Below are positions 1 to 5,718 of a stretch of DNA of 9,607 bases, one piece after another. The stretch's first letter is position 1; each line of letters starts with the position of its first letter. The DNA lies in contig JBKBUN010000124.1 of assembly GCA_046289925.1 (NCBI GenBank), forward strand, positions 1 to 9,607, given 5' to 3'. A program made the position numbers and the translations under genes. Source of the stretch: Acidovorax_G sp046289925. GTDB lineage: Bacteria; Pseudomonadota; Gammaproteobacteria; Burkholderiales; Burkholderiaceae_C. The notes under the pieces are model-generated. The model was not told where the DNA came from. It saw nothing but the letters and a program-made list of their open reading frames with translations, and ran no database searches.

Positions 1-36
1 GGCGTCGAAAGCGAACATGCGCCCCAGCGAGGACCG

Positions 37-92
37 TTTTCGCCGTGTTGGCAGCCCCATAGCGGGGCTATGGGGCCAAAAGACGGTGAAAA
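37..92. repeat. Long imperfect inverted repeat in gene-free left edge
   Basis: The inner arms at 54-63 and 67-76 are perfect 10-bp complements around a 3-base loop. The outer arms at 37-46 and 83-92 pair over 10 bp with one G-T wobble, separated from the inner stem by an asymmetric internal loop. No run of T follows on either strand, so this does not look like a simple terminator. It lies beyond the tRNA-Val terminator, in 183 bases where neither strand holds a convincing gene. It could be a miniature repeat or part of an interspersed element. The pairing is seen directly; the identity is unknown. Confidence 0.55.
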
Positions 93-179
93 ATGGACCG
101 CTGCGGCCCGTCTGCCATTGGCATGCAGCCGACGATTCCCAAGTCCGACAGGCTCCTGGGTTCAAGGGTTCTCACCAAA

Positions 180-209
180 GCAAAAGGGCCTGGAATACTC
201 CAGGCCCTT
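180..209 (-). terminator. Intrinsic terminator after tRNA-Val / hupB
   Basis: A perfect 11-bp stem (199-209 with 184-194) with a 4-base loop lies 11 bases past the encoded CCA end of the tRNA. On the minus strand it is followed by a T-rich stretch (TTTTGCTTT, counting the last stem bases). It is well placed to end transcripts carrying both hupB and the tRNA. Confidence 0.85.
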
Positions 210-219
210 GGCTGAAATG

Positions 220-295
220 TGGTGGGTGCTGACGGGGTCGAACCGCCGACCTACGCCTTGTAAGGGCGCCGCTCTACCAACTGAGCTAAGCACCC
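220..295 (-). tRNA. tRNA-Val (anticodon UAC), CCA encoded
   Basis: The minus strand folds as a full cloverleaf. The 7-bp acceptor stem is GGGTGCT/AGCACCC. The D-arm has TAGCTCAGTTGGTAGAGC, and the T-arm carries GGTTCGAACCCC with the invariant TTCGA. The anticodon loop is CTTACAA, with anticodon TAC at 262-260, exactly tRNA positions 34-36 counted from the 5' end at 295. It decodes GUA and other valine codons. Discriminator A at 223 is followed by a genome-encoded CCA (222-220). The 5' end lies only 14 bases past the hupB stop and a strong terminator follows, so the tRNA is probably co-transcribed with hupB and cut out by RNase P, unless a promoter lies inside hupB. Confidence 0.97.
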
Positions 296-309
296 CACCG
301 CATGGGTGA

Positions 310-582
310 TCAGTTGACGGCGTCCTTCAGAGCCTTGCCAGGACGGAACTTCGGCACCTTGGCGGCCTTGATCTTGATGGTGGCGCCGGTGCGGGGGTTG
401 CGCCCCGTGCGGGCAGCGCGCTTGCCCACAGCGAACGTACCAAAACCGACGAGCGACACAGTTCCACCCTTCTTGAGGGTCTTTTTCACGGCCTCGATCG
501 TGGATTCCAGAGCACGCGCGGCAGCGGCCTTGGAGATGTCGGCGTTGTTCGCGATGTGCTCAATCAGTTCGGTTTTGTTCAC
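310..582 (-). CDS. hupB: HU-family nucleoid DNA-binding protein
   Basis: This is a 90-residue histone-like HU protein, the usual family length. HU dimers bend and compact DNA in the nucleoid and act in replication, repair and gene control. An N-terminal helical dimerisation half (residues 1-45) is followed by GFGTF at 46-50 and the beta-arm DNA-binding signature RNPRTG at 61-66, where Pro-63 intercalates into DNA. The Lys/Arg-rich C-terminus is typical. The start is GTG at 582-580, supported by an AGAGG Shine-Dalgarno about six bases upstream and by the family N-terminus MNKTELI. A strong sigma70 promoter lies about 135 bases upstream, and the stop is 14 bases before tRNA-Val. The symbol hupB is by family resemblance; the HU subtype cannot be fixed from one sequence. 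Confidence 0.97.
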   Translation of the reverse strand: MNKTELIEHIANNADISKAAAARALESTIEAVKKTLKKGGTVSLVGFGTFAVGKRAARTGRNPRTGATIKIKAAKVPKFRPGKALKDAVN

Positions 583-637
583 AAGAAGCCTCTCGGGAAT
601 AGCGTTGATGGAAGGTCTCTGGACTTTGGCGTCTTCA

Positions 638-664
638 CTCGTGACAACGAGCAGCTTTCAGCTG
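638..664 (-). other. Two abutting hairpins in the hupB leader
   Basis: Two perfect 5-bp inverted repeats sit back to back: 652-656 with 660-664 (3-base loop) and 638-642 with 647-651 (4-base loop), with no base between them. They lie inside the predicted hupB 5' untranslated region, roughly 55-80 bases before the GTG start. Short stems like these can arise by chance, so a regulatory role is only a possibility. Confidence 0.35.
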
Positions 665-717
665 GTGGCCGTCTGACGGGGAGGACTGTGCCGGCACCGC
701 AGGAACTGCTGCGCCAG

Positions 718-746
718 ATTAAAGCCATCGGCTTTCCAAGTGTCAA
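718..746 (-). promoter_or_regulatory. Sigma70 promoter for hupB
   Basis: On the minus strand a perfect -35 TTGACA (746-741) is followed, after exactly 17 bases, by -10 TTTAAT (723-718). This is the best sigma70-type promoter in the window. It would start transcription near 711, giving hupB a leader of about 130 bases. It sits in the 311-base gap between the dehydrogenase stop (894) and hupB, a gap with no gene on either strand, so hupB need not depend on read-through from uvrC-pgsA. Confidence 0.75.
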
Positions 747-785
747 TACAACACGCCGTTTGCGGCAGCGATTGCTGAATTCTAT

Positions 786-798
786 GCGGAAATTCCGC
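786..798. promoter_or_regulatory. 13-base palindrome upstream of the hupB promoter
   Basis: GCGGAAATTCCGC is a perfect 6-bp dyad around a central A. It is centred about 80 bases upstream of the predicted hupB start point, a position used by activators or architectural proteins. No known operator is recognised, and a dyad of this size can arise by chance. Confidence 0.3.
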
Positions 799-893
799 CC
801 CTCGCGGGCCAGCCCAGGCTTTTGTCTCACAGGCGTTGCATGAGCACGTTTCCTGATTGACAAGCCGCACCGGAACTGGCTTTGCGCCCGGGG

Positions 894-1985
894 TCAGCCC
901 TGCAATACCTGCGCCACGGCACGCCCCACGTCGGCGGTGCCTGCGCGGCCGCCCAGGTCAGGGGTGCGCGGCCCGCCGTTGGACGGCTCCAGCACGGTTT
1001 CGATGGCGCCCACAATGGCATCGTGCGCATCGCGGTGGCCCAGGTGGTCCAGCATCAGGGCGGCGCTCCAGATTTGCCCGATGGGGTTGGCGATGCCTTT
1101 GCCCGCGATGTCTGGAGCCGAGCCATGGACCGGCTCAAACAGCGAGGGGAACCTGCGGTCCGGGTTCAGGTTGGCGCTCGGCGCGATGCCGATGGTGCCG
1201 GTACAGGCAGGCCCCAGGTCGGACAAGATGTCCCCGAACAGGTTGCTGGCCACCACCACGTCGAAGTGGTCGGGCCGCTGCACGAAGTGCGCCGTGAGAA
1301 TGTCGATGTGGAACTTGTCCACCGCAACCTCCGGGTAGGCTTGGGCCATGGCGGCCACCCGTTCGTCCCAATATGGCATGGTGATCGCGATGCCGTTGGA
1401 CTTGGTGGCGCTGGTCAAGCGCTTGCGCGGGCGACGCTTCGCAAGGTCGAAGGCGAAGCGCAGCACGCGGTCTACACCGTGTCGGGTCATCACCGTCTCC
1501 TGCATGACCAGCTCGCGCTCGGTGCCTTCGAACATGCGACCGCCGATGCTGGAATACTCGCCTTCGGTGTTCTCGCGCACGATCACCATGTCGATCTCGC
1601 CGGGCTGACGGGCACTGCCATCGCGGCGCACAACCGGGGCCACAATGCCGGGCATGAGCCGGGCCGGGCGCAGATTCACGTATTGGTCGAATTCGCGCCG
1701 GAACAACAGCAGCGAGCCCCAGAGCGAGACGTGGTCCGGAATCTTCTCGGGCCAGCCCACAGCGCCGAAAAAGATCGCGTCGTGGCCACCGATCTGGTCC
1801 TTCCAGTCCTCGGGCAGCATGCGGCCATGGCGTTCGTAGTAGTCCCAGCTCGAAAAGTTGAACACATCGACTTCAAGACCAATGCCGAACTTGCGCGCCG
1901 CTGCGTCGAGCACACGCAAGCCTTCGGGCATGACTTCCTTGCCGATGCCGTCGCCGGCGATGGCTGCAATGCGATGTCGCGTCAT
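894..1985 (-). CDS. dmlA: NAD-dependent D-malate / tartrate-type dehydrogenase
   Basis: This 363-residue protein belongs to the beta-decarboxylating dehydrogenases (isopropylmalate/isocitrate dehydrogenase fold). I recognise close similarity along its length to E. coli DmlA, which oxidises D-malate to pyruvate and CO2; relatives act on tartrate. Visible motifs are GDGIGKEV (11-18), the DmlA/TtuC-type DHVSLWG (84-90), VNLRP (103-107), RENTEGEYS (137-145) with Tyr-144, Lys-195 in SATKSNG, metal-binding Asp-228, Asp-252 and Asp-256 (the last two in NLFGDILSD), and nucleotide-binding FEPVHGSAPDIAG (283-295). ATG at 1985 is chosen because it places MTRHRIAAIAGDGIG at the family N-terminus; a start at 2048 would add 21 atypical residues. 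No clear Shine-Dalgarno is seen. It lies 69 bases after pgsA on the same strand. Exact substrate is inferred; 3-isopropylmalate dehydrogenase is less likely given the DHVSLWG signature. Confidence 0.9.
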   Translation of the reverse strand: MTRHRIAAIAGDGIGKEVMPEGLRVLDAAARKFGIGLEVDVFNFSSWDYYERHGRMLPEDWKDQIGGHDAIFFGAVGWPEKIPDHVSLWGSLLLFRREFDQYVNLRPARLMPGIVAPVVRRDGSARQPGEIDMVIVRENTEGEYSSIGGRMFEGTERELVMQETVMTRHGVDRVLRFAFDLAKRRPRKRLTSATKSNGIAITMPYWDERVAAMAQAYPEVAVDKFHIDILTAHFVQRPDHFDVVVASNLFGDILSDLGPACTGTIGIAPSANLNPDRRFPSLFEPVHGSAPDIAGKGIANPIGQIWSAALMLDHLGHRDAHDAIVGAIETVLEPSNGGPRTPDLGGRAGTADVGRAVAQVLQG

Positions 1986-2054
1986 AGGGCACAACGGATG
2001 AAAACAAGGGACGGAATCGCCGCGCGGTGCACGCCGCAGGCGGGGCAAGACGCC

Positions 2055-2621
2055 TTAGCGCACACGCGCGCGGATCTCAGGCAAGGCTTTTTGCAAGTAG
2101 TACACCATGGACCACACGGTGAGCACGGCCGCGATCCAGATGAGCACGATGCCCCACAGACCGGTATCGATGCCGCCGGGCAGATGGCCGTCGTACAGCA
2201 GAAAGGGAATGGCGACCATCTGCACGGTGGTCTTGACCTTGCCCAGCATGTGCACCGCCACGCTCTTGCTAGCGCCGATCTGGGCCATCCATTCGCGAAG
2301 GGCGGAGATGGCAATTTCGCGTCCGATGATGATCAGCGCCACGAACACATCCACACGCTGCAGGTGCACCAGCACCAGCAACGAGGCGCACACGAGGAAC
2401 TTGTCGGCCACCGGATCGAGGAAGGCGCCGAAGGACGAGGTCTGGTTGAGCCGCCGCGCGAGGTAGCCATCGAGCCAGTCGGTGGCGGCGAACAGCACGA
2501 ACATGACCGTGGCGATCAGGTTGCGCAGGCCGGGGTCTAGCGGTGCGTAGAACACCCCCACGATCAGCGGTATCGCGACGATGCGCGTCCAGGTCATGAT
2601 GGTGGGGATGGTCAGAAACAT
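2055..2621 (-). CDS. pgsA: CDP-diacylglycerol--glycerol-3-phosphate 3-phosphatidyltransferase
   Basis: PgsA makes phosphatidylglycerophosphate from CDP-diacylglycerol and glycerol-3-phosphate, the committed step to phosphatidylglycerol and cardiolipin, in the inner membrane. The 188-residue length is normal. The CDP-alcohol phosphatidyltransferase signature D-x2-D-G-x2-A-R-x8-G-x3-D-x3-D is complete at Asp-48, Asp-51, Gly-52, Ala-55, Arg-56, Gly-65, Asp-69 and Asp-73. Hydrophobic stretches at 14-25 and 34-46, plus several later ones, fit a polytopic membrane protein. ATG at 2621 is chosen because it gives the family start MFLTIPTIMTWTRI; extending to 2732 would add 37 residues of low-complexity, Arg/Ala-rich sequence. 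Its start is 141 bases past the uvrC stop. uvrC next to pgsA is a neighbourhood common in proteobacteria. GACACAAT lies 7 bases before the ATG and no Shine-Dalgarno is visible. Confidence 0.95.
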   Translation of the reverse strand: MFLTIPTIMTWTRIVAIPLIVGVFYAPLDPGLRNLIATVMFVLFAATDWLDGYLARRLNQTSSFGAFLDPVADKFLVCASLLVLVHLQRVDVFVALIIIGREIAISALREWMAQIGASKSVAVHMLGKVKTTVQMVAIPFLLYDGHLPGGIDTGLWGIVLIWIAAVLTVWSMVYYLQKALPEIRARVR

Positions 2622-2628
2622 GGCCGCG

Positions 2629-2636
2629 ATTGTGTC
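2629..2636 (-). promoter_or_regulatory. GACACAAT element just before pgsA start
   Basis: The minus strand reads GACACAAT followed by 7 bases and the pgsA ATG. CACAAT could serve as a -10 hexamer (conserved A at position 2 and T at 6), which would put the start point at or next to the ATG. The same octamer occurs 6 bases before the uvrC ATG. No good -35 is visible. Confidence 0.35.
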
Positions 2637-2762
2637 ACGGCCTGCGGCCGCATTTCGTGTCCGGTTGTGCAGCGTGGGCATCGTCGACAGCGCTGGCGCT
2701 GGCGACCGCGCCCGCCTGCCCCGCCACGGCACATCGCAGGAACGAGTCCGCGCAGCAGGCGC

Positions 2763-4745
2763 TCAGCGCAGCGCCTGGTAGATCGCCTCGGCCAGCTCGT
2801 GCGAGATGCCCTCCACAGTGGCGAGGTCGTCTACGCTGGCCGCGGCCACCCCACGCACGCCACCAAAGCGCTGCAACAAGCGCGCGCGCTTCTTGGGCCC
2901 CACGCCCGGTATGTCTTCGAGCTGGCTGCCGCCCACGCGCACCTTGGCGCGCGCCGCCCGCATGCCGGTGATGGCAAAGCGGTGCGCCTCGTCGCGGATC
3001 TGCGCCACCAGCATCAGCGCGGCCGAGTCCCGGCCCAGGTACACCTTCTCGCGGCCGTCGGCAAACACCAGCTCCTCCAGTCCCACCTTGCGACCCTCGC
3101 CTTTTTCGACGCCCACGATGCGCGACAGGTCAAGCCCGAGCTGCGTGAACACCTCGCGCGCCACGCCCACCTGGCCCTTGCCGCCGTCGATGAGCACCAG
3201 ATCGGGCAGGCGGGCCATGCCCTGCTCGCGTGCGGCCTCGGCCACCTTGCTGTAGCGGCGCAGCAGCACCTGGCGCATGGCGGCGTAATCGTCGCCACCG
3301 GTGATGCCTTCGATCTTGTAGCGCCGGTACTCGCTGCTCTGCATCTTGTGGTGATGAAAGACCACGCAGGAGGCAAGGGTCGATTCGCCCGCGGTGTGCG
3401 AGATGTCGAAGCACTCGATGGTCAGGCGCTCCAGTTCGTCGCAGGGCAGGTCCAGCGCCTCGGCCAGCGCGCGGGTGCGCGCCTGCTGTGAGCCCTCTTC
3501 GGCCAGGAGCCGGGCCAGTTGCAGGTCGGCGTTTTTCCGCGCCATGTCAAGCCAGGCACGGCGCTGGCCACGCGGCTGGTGCACGGCCGACAGGCGCAGC
3601 CCGGCCTGCTCGGACAGCGCCTCGAGCAGCGCCTTGTCCACCGGCTCGCTCACCACCAGCACAGGCGGTGGCGGCACGGCGGTGTAGTGCTGGGCCAGAA
3701 AGGCTTCGAGCACCTGCACCTCCACGGGCCGCTGGGCCGCAGACGCGGGTGCAGCGCCCTGCCCGCCTGCTCCCTCTGGTTCGGCTTCGGTGGCTTGGGC
3801 CTCAGCGGCCAGCGCTTCGGCGTCGATGGCCACAGCGTCTTCAACGTGCACCGGAAAGTACGGCCGATCGCCCAGGTGGCGGCCACCGCGCACCATGGCG
3901 AGGTTCACGCAGGCGCGACCGCCCTGCACGCGCACGGCAAGGATGTCCACGTCCTTGTCGCTCACGGTCTCGATCGCCTGCTGGTGCAGCACGCGCGACA
4001 GTGCTGTGATCTGGTTGCGCAACTCGGCCGCCTGCTCAAATTCGAGCCGCTCGGCATGCGCCAGCATGCGCGATTCCAGGGTCTTGAGCAGCTCTTGCGT
4101 TTCGCCGCGCAGCATGGCCTCGGCATGCTGCACGTCCACGGCGTAGGCCTCGGGCGAGATCAGATCCACACAGGGGCCACTGCAGCGCTTGATCTGGTAG
4201 AGCAGGCAGGGGCGCGAGCGGTTGGCAAACACCGTGTCTTCGCAAGTGCGCAGGCGGAACACCTTCTGCAGCAACTCGATGGTTTCTTTCACGGCCCAGG
4301 CACTGGGGTAGGGCCCGAAGTAGCGATGGCGCTTGTCCACTGCACCGCGGTAGTAGGCCACGCGCGGAAACTGTTCGGCAGGCTGCTCACCCCGCGCCTG
4401 CTGCGCGGCGGTGGCGGTGATCTTGAGGTAGGGGTAGCTCTTGTCGTCGCGAAACAGGATGTTGAACTTGGGGTTCAACGTCTTGATGAGGTTGTTTTCC
4501 AGCAGCAGCGCCTCGGCCTCAGAGCGCACCACGGTGGTCTCCAGCCTCACGATGCGGCTGACCATGTGGCCAATGCGCGTGCCACCGTGGTTCTTCTGGA
4601 AGTAGCTGGACACGCGCTTTTTGAGGCTGCGCGCCTTGCCCACGTACAGCAGCGTGCCGTCGGCGTCAAAGTAGCGGTACACGCCGGGCAGCGACGGCAA
4701 CGCCGCCACCTGGGCCAAGAGTTCGTCGGAATGCGCGTCTGACAT
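2763..4745 (-). CDS. uvrC: UvrABC excinuclease subunit C
   Basis: UvrC is the dual-incision nuclease of nucleotide excision repair and cuts on both sides of a UvrAB-marked lesion. The 660-residue protein has all expected parts in order. The GIY-YIG nuclease for the 3' cut has GVY (21-23), YVG (34-36), Arg-39 and Glu-83. Four cysteines, Cys-168, Cys-180, Cys-188 and Cys-192, match the spacing of the known UvrC iron-sulfur ligands. The UvrB-binding UVR segment is near 220-253. The C-terminal RNase H-like nuclease has Asp-447 (FDISH), Asp-520 (LIDGGKGQ) and His-588 (RDEAHRFAI), and helix-hairpin-helix repeats lie at about 608-658. Residues about 303-340 form an Ala/Glu/Gly-rich linker that makes it longer than the roughly 610-residue E. 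coli protein. ATG at 4745 is the only start near the family N-terminus. GACACAAT lies 6 bases upstream and there is no Shine-Dalgarno. Confidence 0.98.
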   Translation of the reverse strand: MSDAHSDELLAQVAALPSLPGVYRYFDADGTLLYVGKARSLKKRVSSYFQKNHGGTRIGHMVSRIVRLETTVVRSEAEALLLENNLIKTLNPKFNILFRDDKSYPYLKITATAAQQARGEQPAEQFPRVAYYRGAVDKRHRYFGPYPSAWAVKETIELLQKVFRLRTCEDTVFANRSRPCLLYQIKRCSGPCVDLISPEAYAVDVQHAEAMLRGETQELLKTLESRMLAHAERLEFEQAAELRNQITALSRVLHQQAIETVSDKDVDILAVRVQGGRACVNLAMVRGGRHLGDRPYFPVHVEDAVAIDAEALAAEAQATEAEPEGAGGQGAAPASAAQRPVEVQVLEAFLAQHYTAVPPPPVLVVSEPVDKALLEALSEQAGLRLSAVHQPRGQRRAWLDMARKNADLQLARLLAEEGSQQARTRALAEALDLPCDELERLTIECFDISHTAGESTLASCVVFHHHKMQSSEYRRYKIEGITGGDDYAAMRQVLLRRYSKVAEAAREQGMARLPDLVLIDGGKGQVGVAREVFTQLGLDLSRIVGVEKGEGRKVGLEELVFADGREKVYLGRDSAALMLVAQIRDEAHRFAITGMRAARAKVRVGGSQLEDIPGVGPKKRARLLQRFGGVRGVAAASVDDLATVEGISHELAEAIYQALR

Positions 4746-4751
4746 GCGCGT

Positions 4752-4759
4752 ATTGTGTC
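4752..4759 (-). promoter_or_regulatory. GACACAAT element just before uvrC start
   Basis: The minus strand reads GACACAAT, six bases, then the uvrC ATG. As a -10 element, CACAAT (4757-4752) would place the start point at or within a base of the ATG, giving a leaderless message, which would fit the absence of a Shine-Dalgarno. The -35 region is poor, so the call is tentative. Confidence 0.4.
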
Positions 4760-4788
4760 GCGGCTTCTGCCACCGATTGGGCTTACGA

Positions 4789-4860
4789 TTGCTATTATTT
4801 TGATAGCTGCTCGTGCTTGACTTTCAAGCACAAGCAACAGATTTTCTCCATAAAACCTGG
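4789..4860. repeat. Interspersed palindromic repeat, two tandem hairpins
   Basis: Two hairpins lie in tandem. GCTAT (4791-4795) pairs with ATAGC (4803-4807). Then a 13-base arm at 4808-4820 pairs with 4824-4836, with 12 of 13 pairs formed (one C-A mismatch) around a 3-base loop. The pattern GCTATTATTTTGATAGCTGC followed by a hairpin resembles an intergenic repeat I recall as very common in Comamonadaceae genomes; that is memory, not a search. The stretch is richer in A and T than its surroundings. The outer limits are approximate, because only one copy is in view and it may be degenerate. It sits upstream of uvrC, between that gene and the CaiB-like remnant. Confidence 0.65.
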
Positions 4861-4974
4861 GCCACCGCCCCGACAGGACCAAGGGCCGGCCATGCGCTGC
4901 GCTGCCAGCGCAGAATGCGCCATGTCTGCGGTGTCGCACAGCACAACGCTGCGCAGCCCCGGGCCCACAGTCCG

Positions 4975-5238
4975 CTGCACACAGTGCCGCAGTGACACCG
5001 GCCGTCGCGGCGCGCTGCTGCGCATGGCACCTGACGTTGCCAACAACTTGGGCGCGGTGCTCGGCATCTGCAGGGCGTGGCCGTCCCGCGTGGTCTGGAG
5101 CAGCAGCATGTCGCGCACCCGGTCGTGCGGGTCGGCGGCAATGCCCCGCGCGGTGCACACCTTGCCGACTGGTACGCGCGCAGCCGCCAGCTGCGCAGAG
5201 AGTCTGCGCTGCCCAGAGGCACGGCAGGACTCGGCTTG
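4975..5238 (-). pseudogene. C-terminal remnant of a CaiB/BaiF (class III) CoA-transferase
   Basis: One minus-strand frame encodes a stretch with the characteristic C-terminal region of CaiB/BaiF CoA-transferases: LAAARVPVGKV, then IAADPHDRVRDMLL, then DGHALQMPSTAPKL and SGAMRSSAPR. In intact members this part carries the AARVPxGPV...ADPHxxARGM pattern followed by a proline-containing strand. A stop codon (TAG, 5241-5239) lies just upstream. Roughly the first 300 residues, including the catalytic aspartate region, are absent. Past about 5004 the frame loses resemblance, and the expected HTDxVL-like tail seems to lie in another frame (TAGVTAAL), suggesting a frameshift. The limits are approximate. 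The enzyme family moves CoA between carboxylic acids, but this fragment cannot be active. It lies head to head with a LysR remnant. Recognition is from memory of family patterns. Confidence 0.6.
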
Positions 5239-5268
5239 CTACCATCCTGCCACGCCCGCACCGCCGCC

Positions 5269-5718
5269 ATGCAACTCGCCCTCGTGCCCCTGCGCCTATT
5301 TGTGACCGTGATGGGAGAAAACACCGTCGCGGCCGCAGCAGAGCGCGGGCATCGGGTGGCGTCTGCCGTCAGCCGCCGCCTGGCCAAGCTGGACGACAGC
5401 CTCTGGGGCGGCCTGTTCACGCGCTGCCACTGCGGCAAGTTGGTGCTGGTGGCGCCCGCAGGGCATGCCATGGCCTGCAGACGCCCGGTGCGACTGGCCG
5501 ACGCCCGGCCCTATGACGTCATCGGCGCCCACCCGGGCAGCGCCATCCACCACCTGTGGCACCGCGCCGCATCCGCCGCCCAGGCCAGGCGCTGCGACGC
5601 GCTGCGCCTGCGGGTGGCGGCCGGTCTGGGCGCAAGGGTGCTGCAAGCCCTTGCCCCGGCGGTCCGTCAGCGGCTGGCCCCTCTGGCCCGCCCCGACAGC
5701 GCAGTGTCCACCGCATGA
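5269..5718 (+). pseudogene. Internally deleted LysR-type transcriptional regulator
   Basis: The frame starting MQLALVPLRLFVTV encodes 149 residues against about 300 for an intact LysR regulator. Residues 1-45 match the winged-helix start (LRLFVTV...AAAERGHRVASAVSRRLAKLDDSL). The sequence then jumps, near residue 46, to the late effector-binding domain: KLVLVAPAGHAMACRRPVRLADARPYDVIGAHPGSAIHHL, written here as the pattern LVLVAPAGHA, then RPVRLAD, then GAHPGSAIHHL, followed by DALRLRVAAGLGARVL. About 110-120 residues covering the linker helix and first effector subdomain are missing, and the C-terminus is short. No stop interrupts the remaining frame, so the deletion was in frame or has been repaired. 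Its TGA (5716-5718) overlaps the earP ATG. There is no Shine-Dalgarno. Regulator function is very unlikely, but a translated product cannot be excluded. Confidence 0.72.

Noticed and set aside
843..893. Possible terminator after the dehydrogenase
   Set aside because: AAGCC and GGCTT on the minus strand form only a 5-bp stem with an 11-base loop and no T-run.
1986..2048. Upstream start for the dehydrogenase
   Set aside because: It would add 21 Arg/Pro-rich residues before the conserved N-terminal strand; the start at 1985 fits the family.
882..2540. 552-codon plus-strand open frame
   Set aside because: It lies antisense to the dehydrogenase and pgsA, is His/Asp/Gly-rich without any domain, and is a GC-bias shadow of genes with clear motifs on the minus strand.
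3519..4742. 407-codon plus-strand open frame
   Set aside because: It is fully antisense to uvrC, whose catalytic residues and cysteine ligands are intact; the composition is that of a mirrored frame.
5077..5268. Longer N-terminus for the LysR remnant
   Set aside because: The extra 64 residues have no LysR resemblance and overlie the CaiB-like fragment; LysR proteins begin a few residues before the LRLFVTV helix.
4817..5305. 162-codon plus-strand open frame over the CaiB remnant
   Set aside because: It begins inside the repeat, is Ser/Pro/Arg/Cys-rich and has no family resemblance; the minus strand is the one with recognisable protein patterns.
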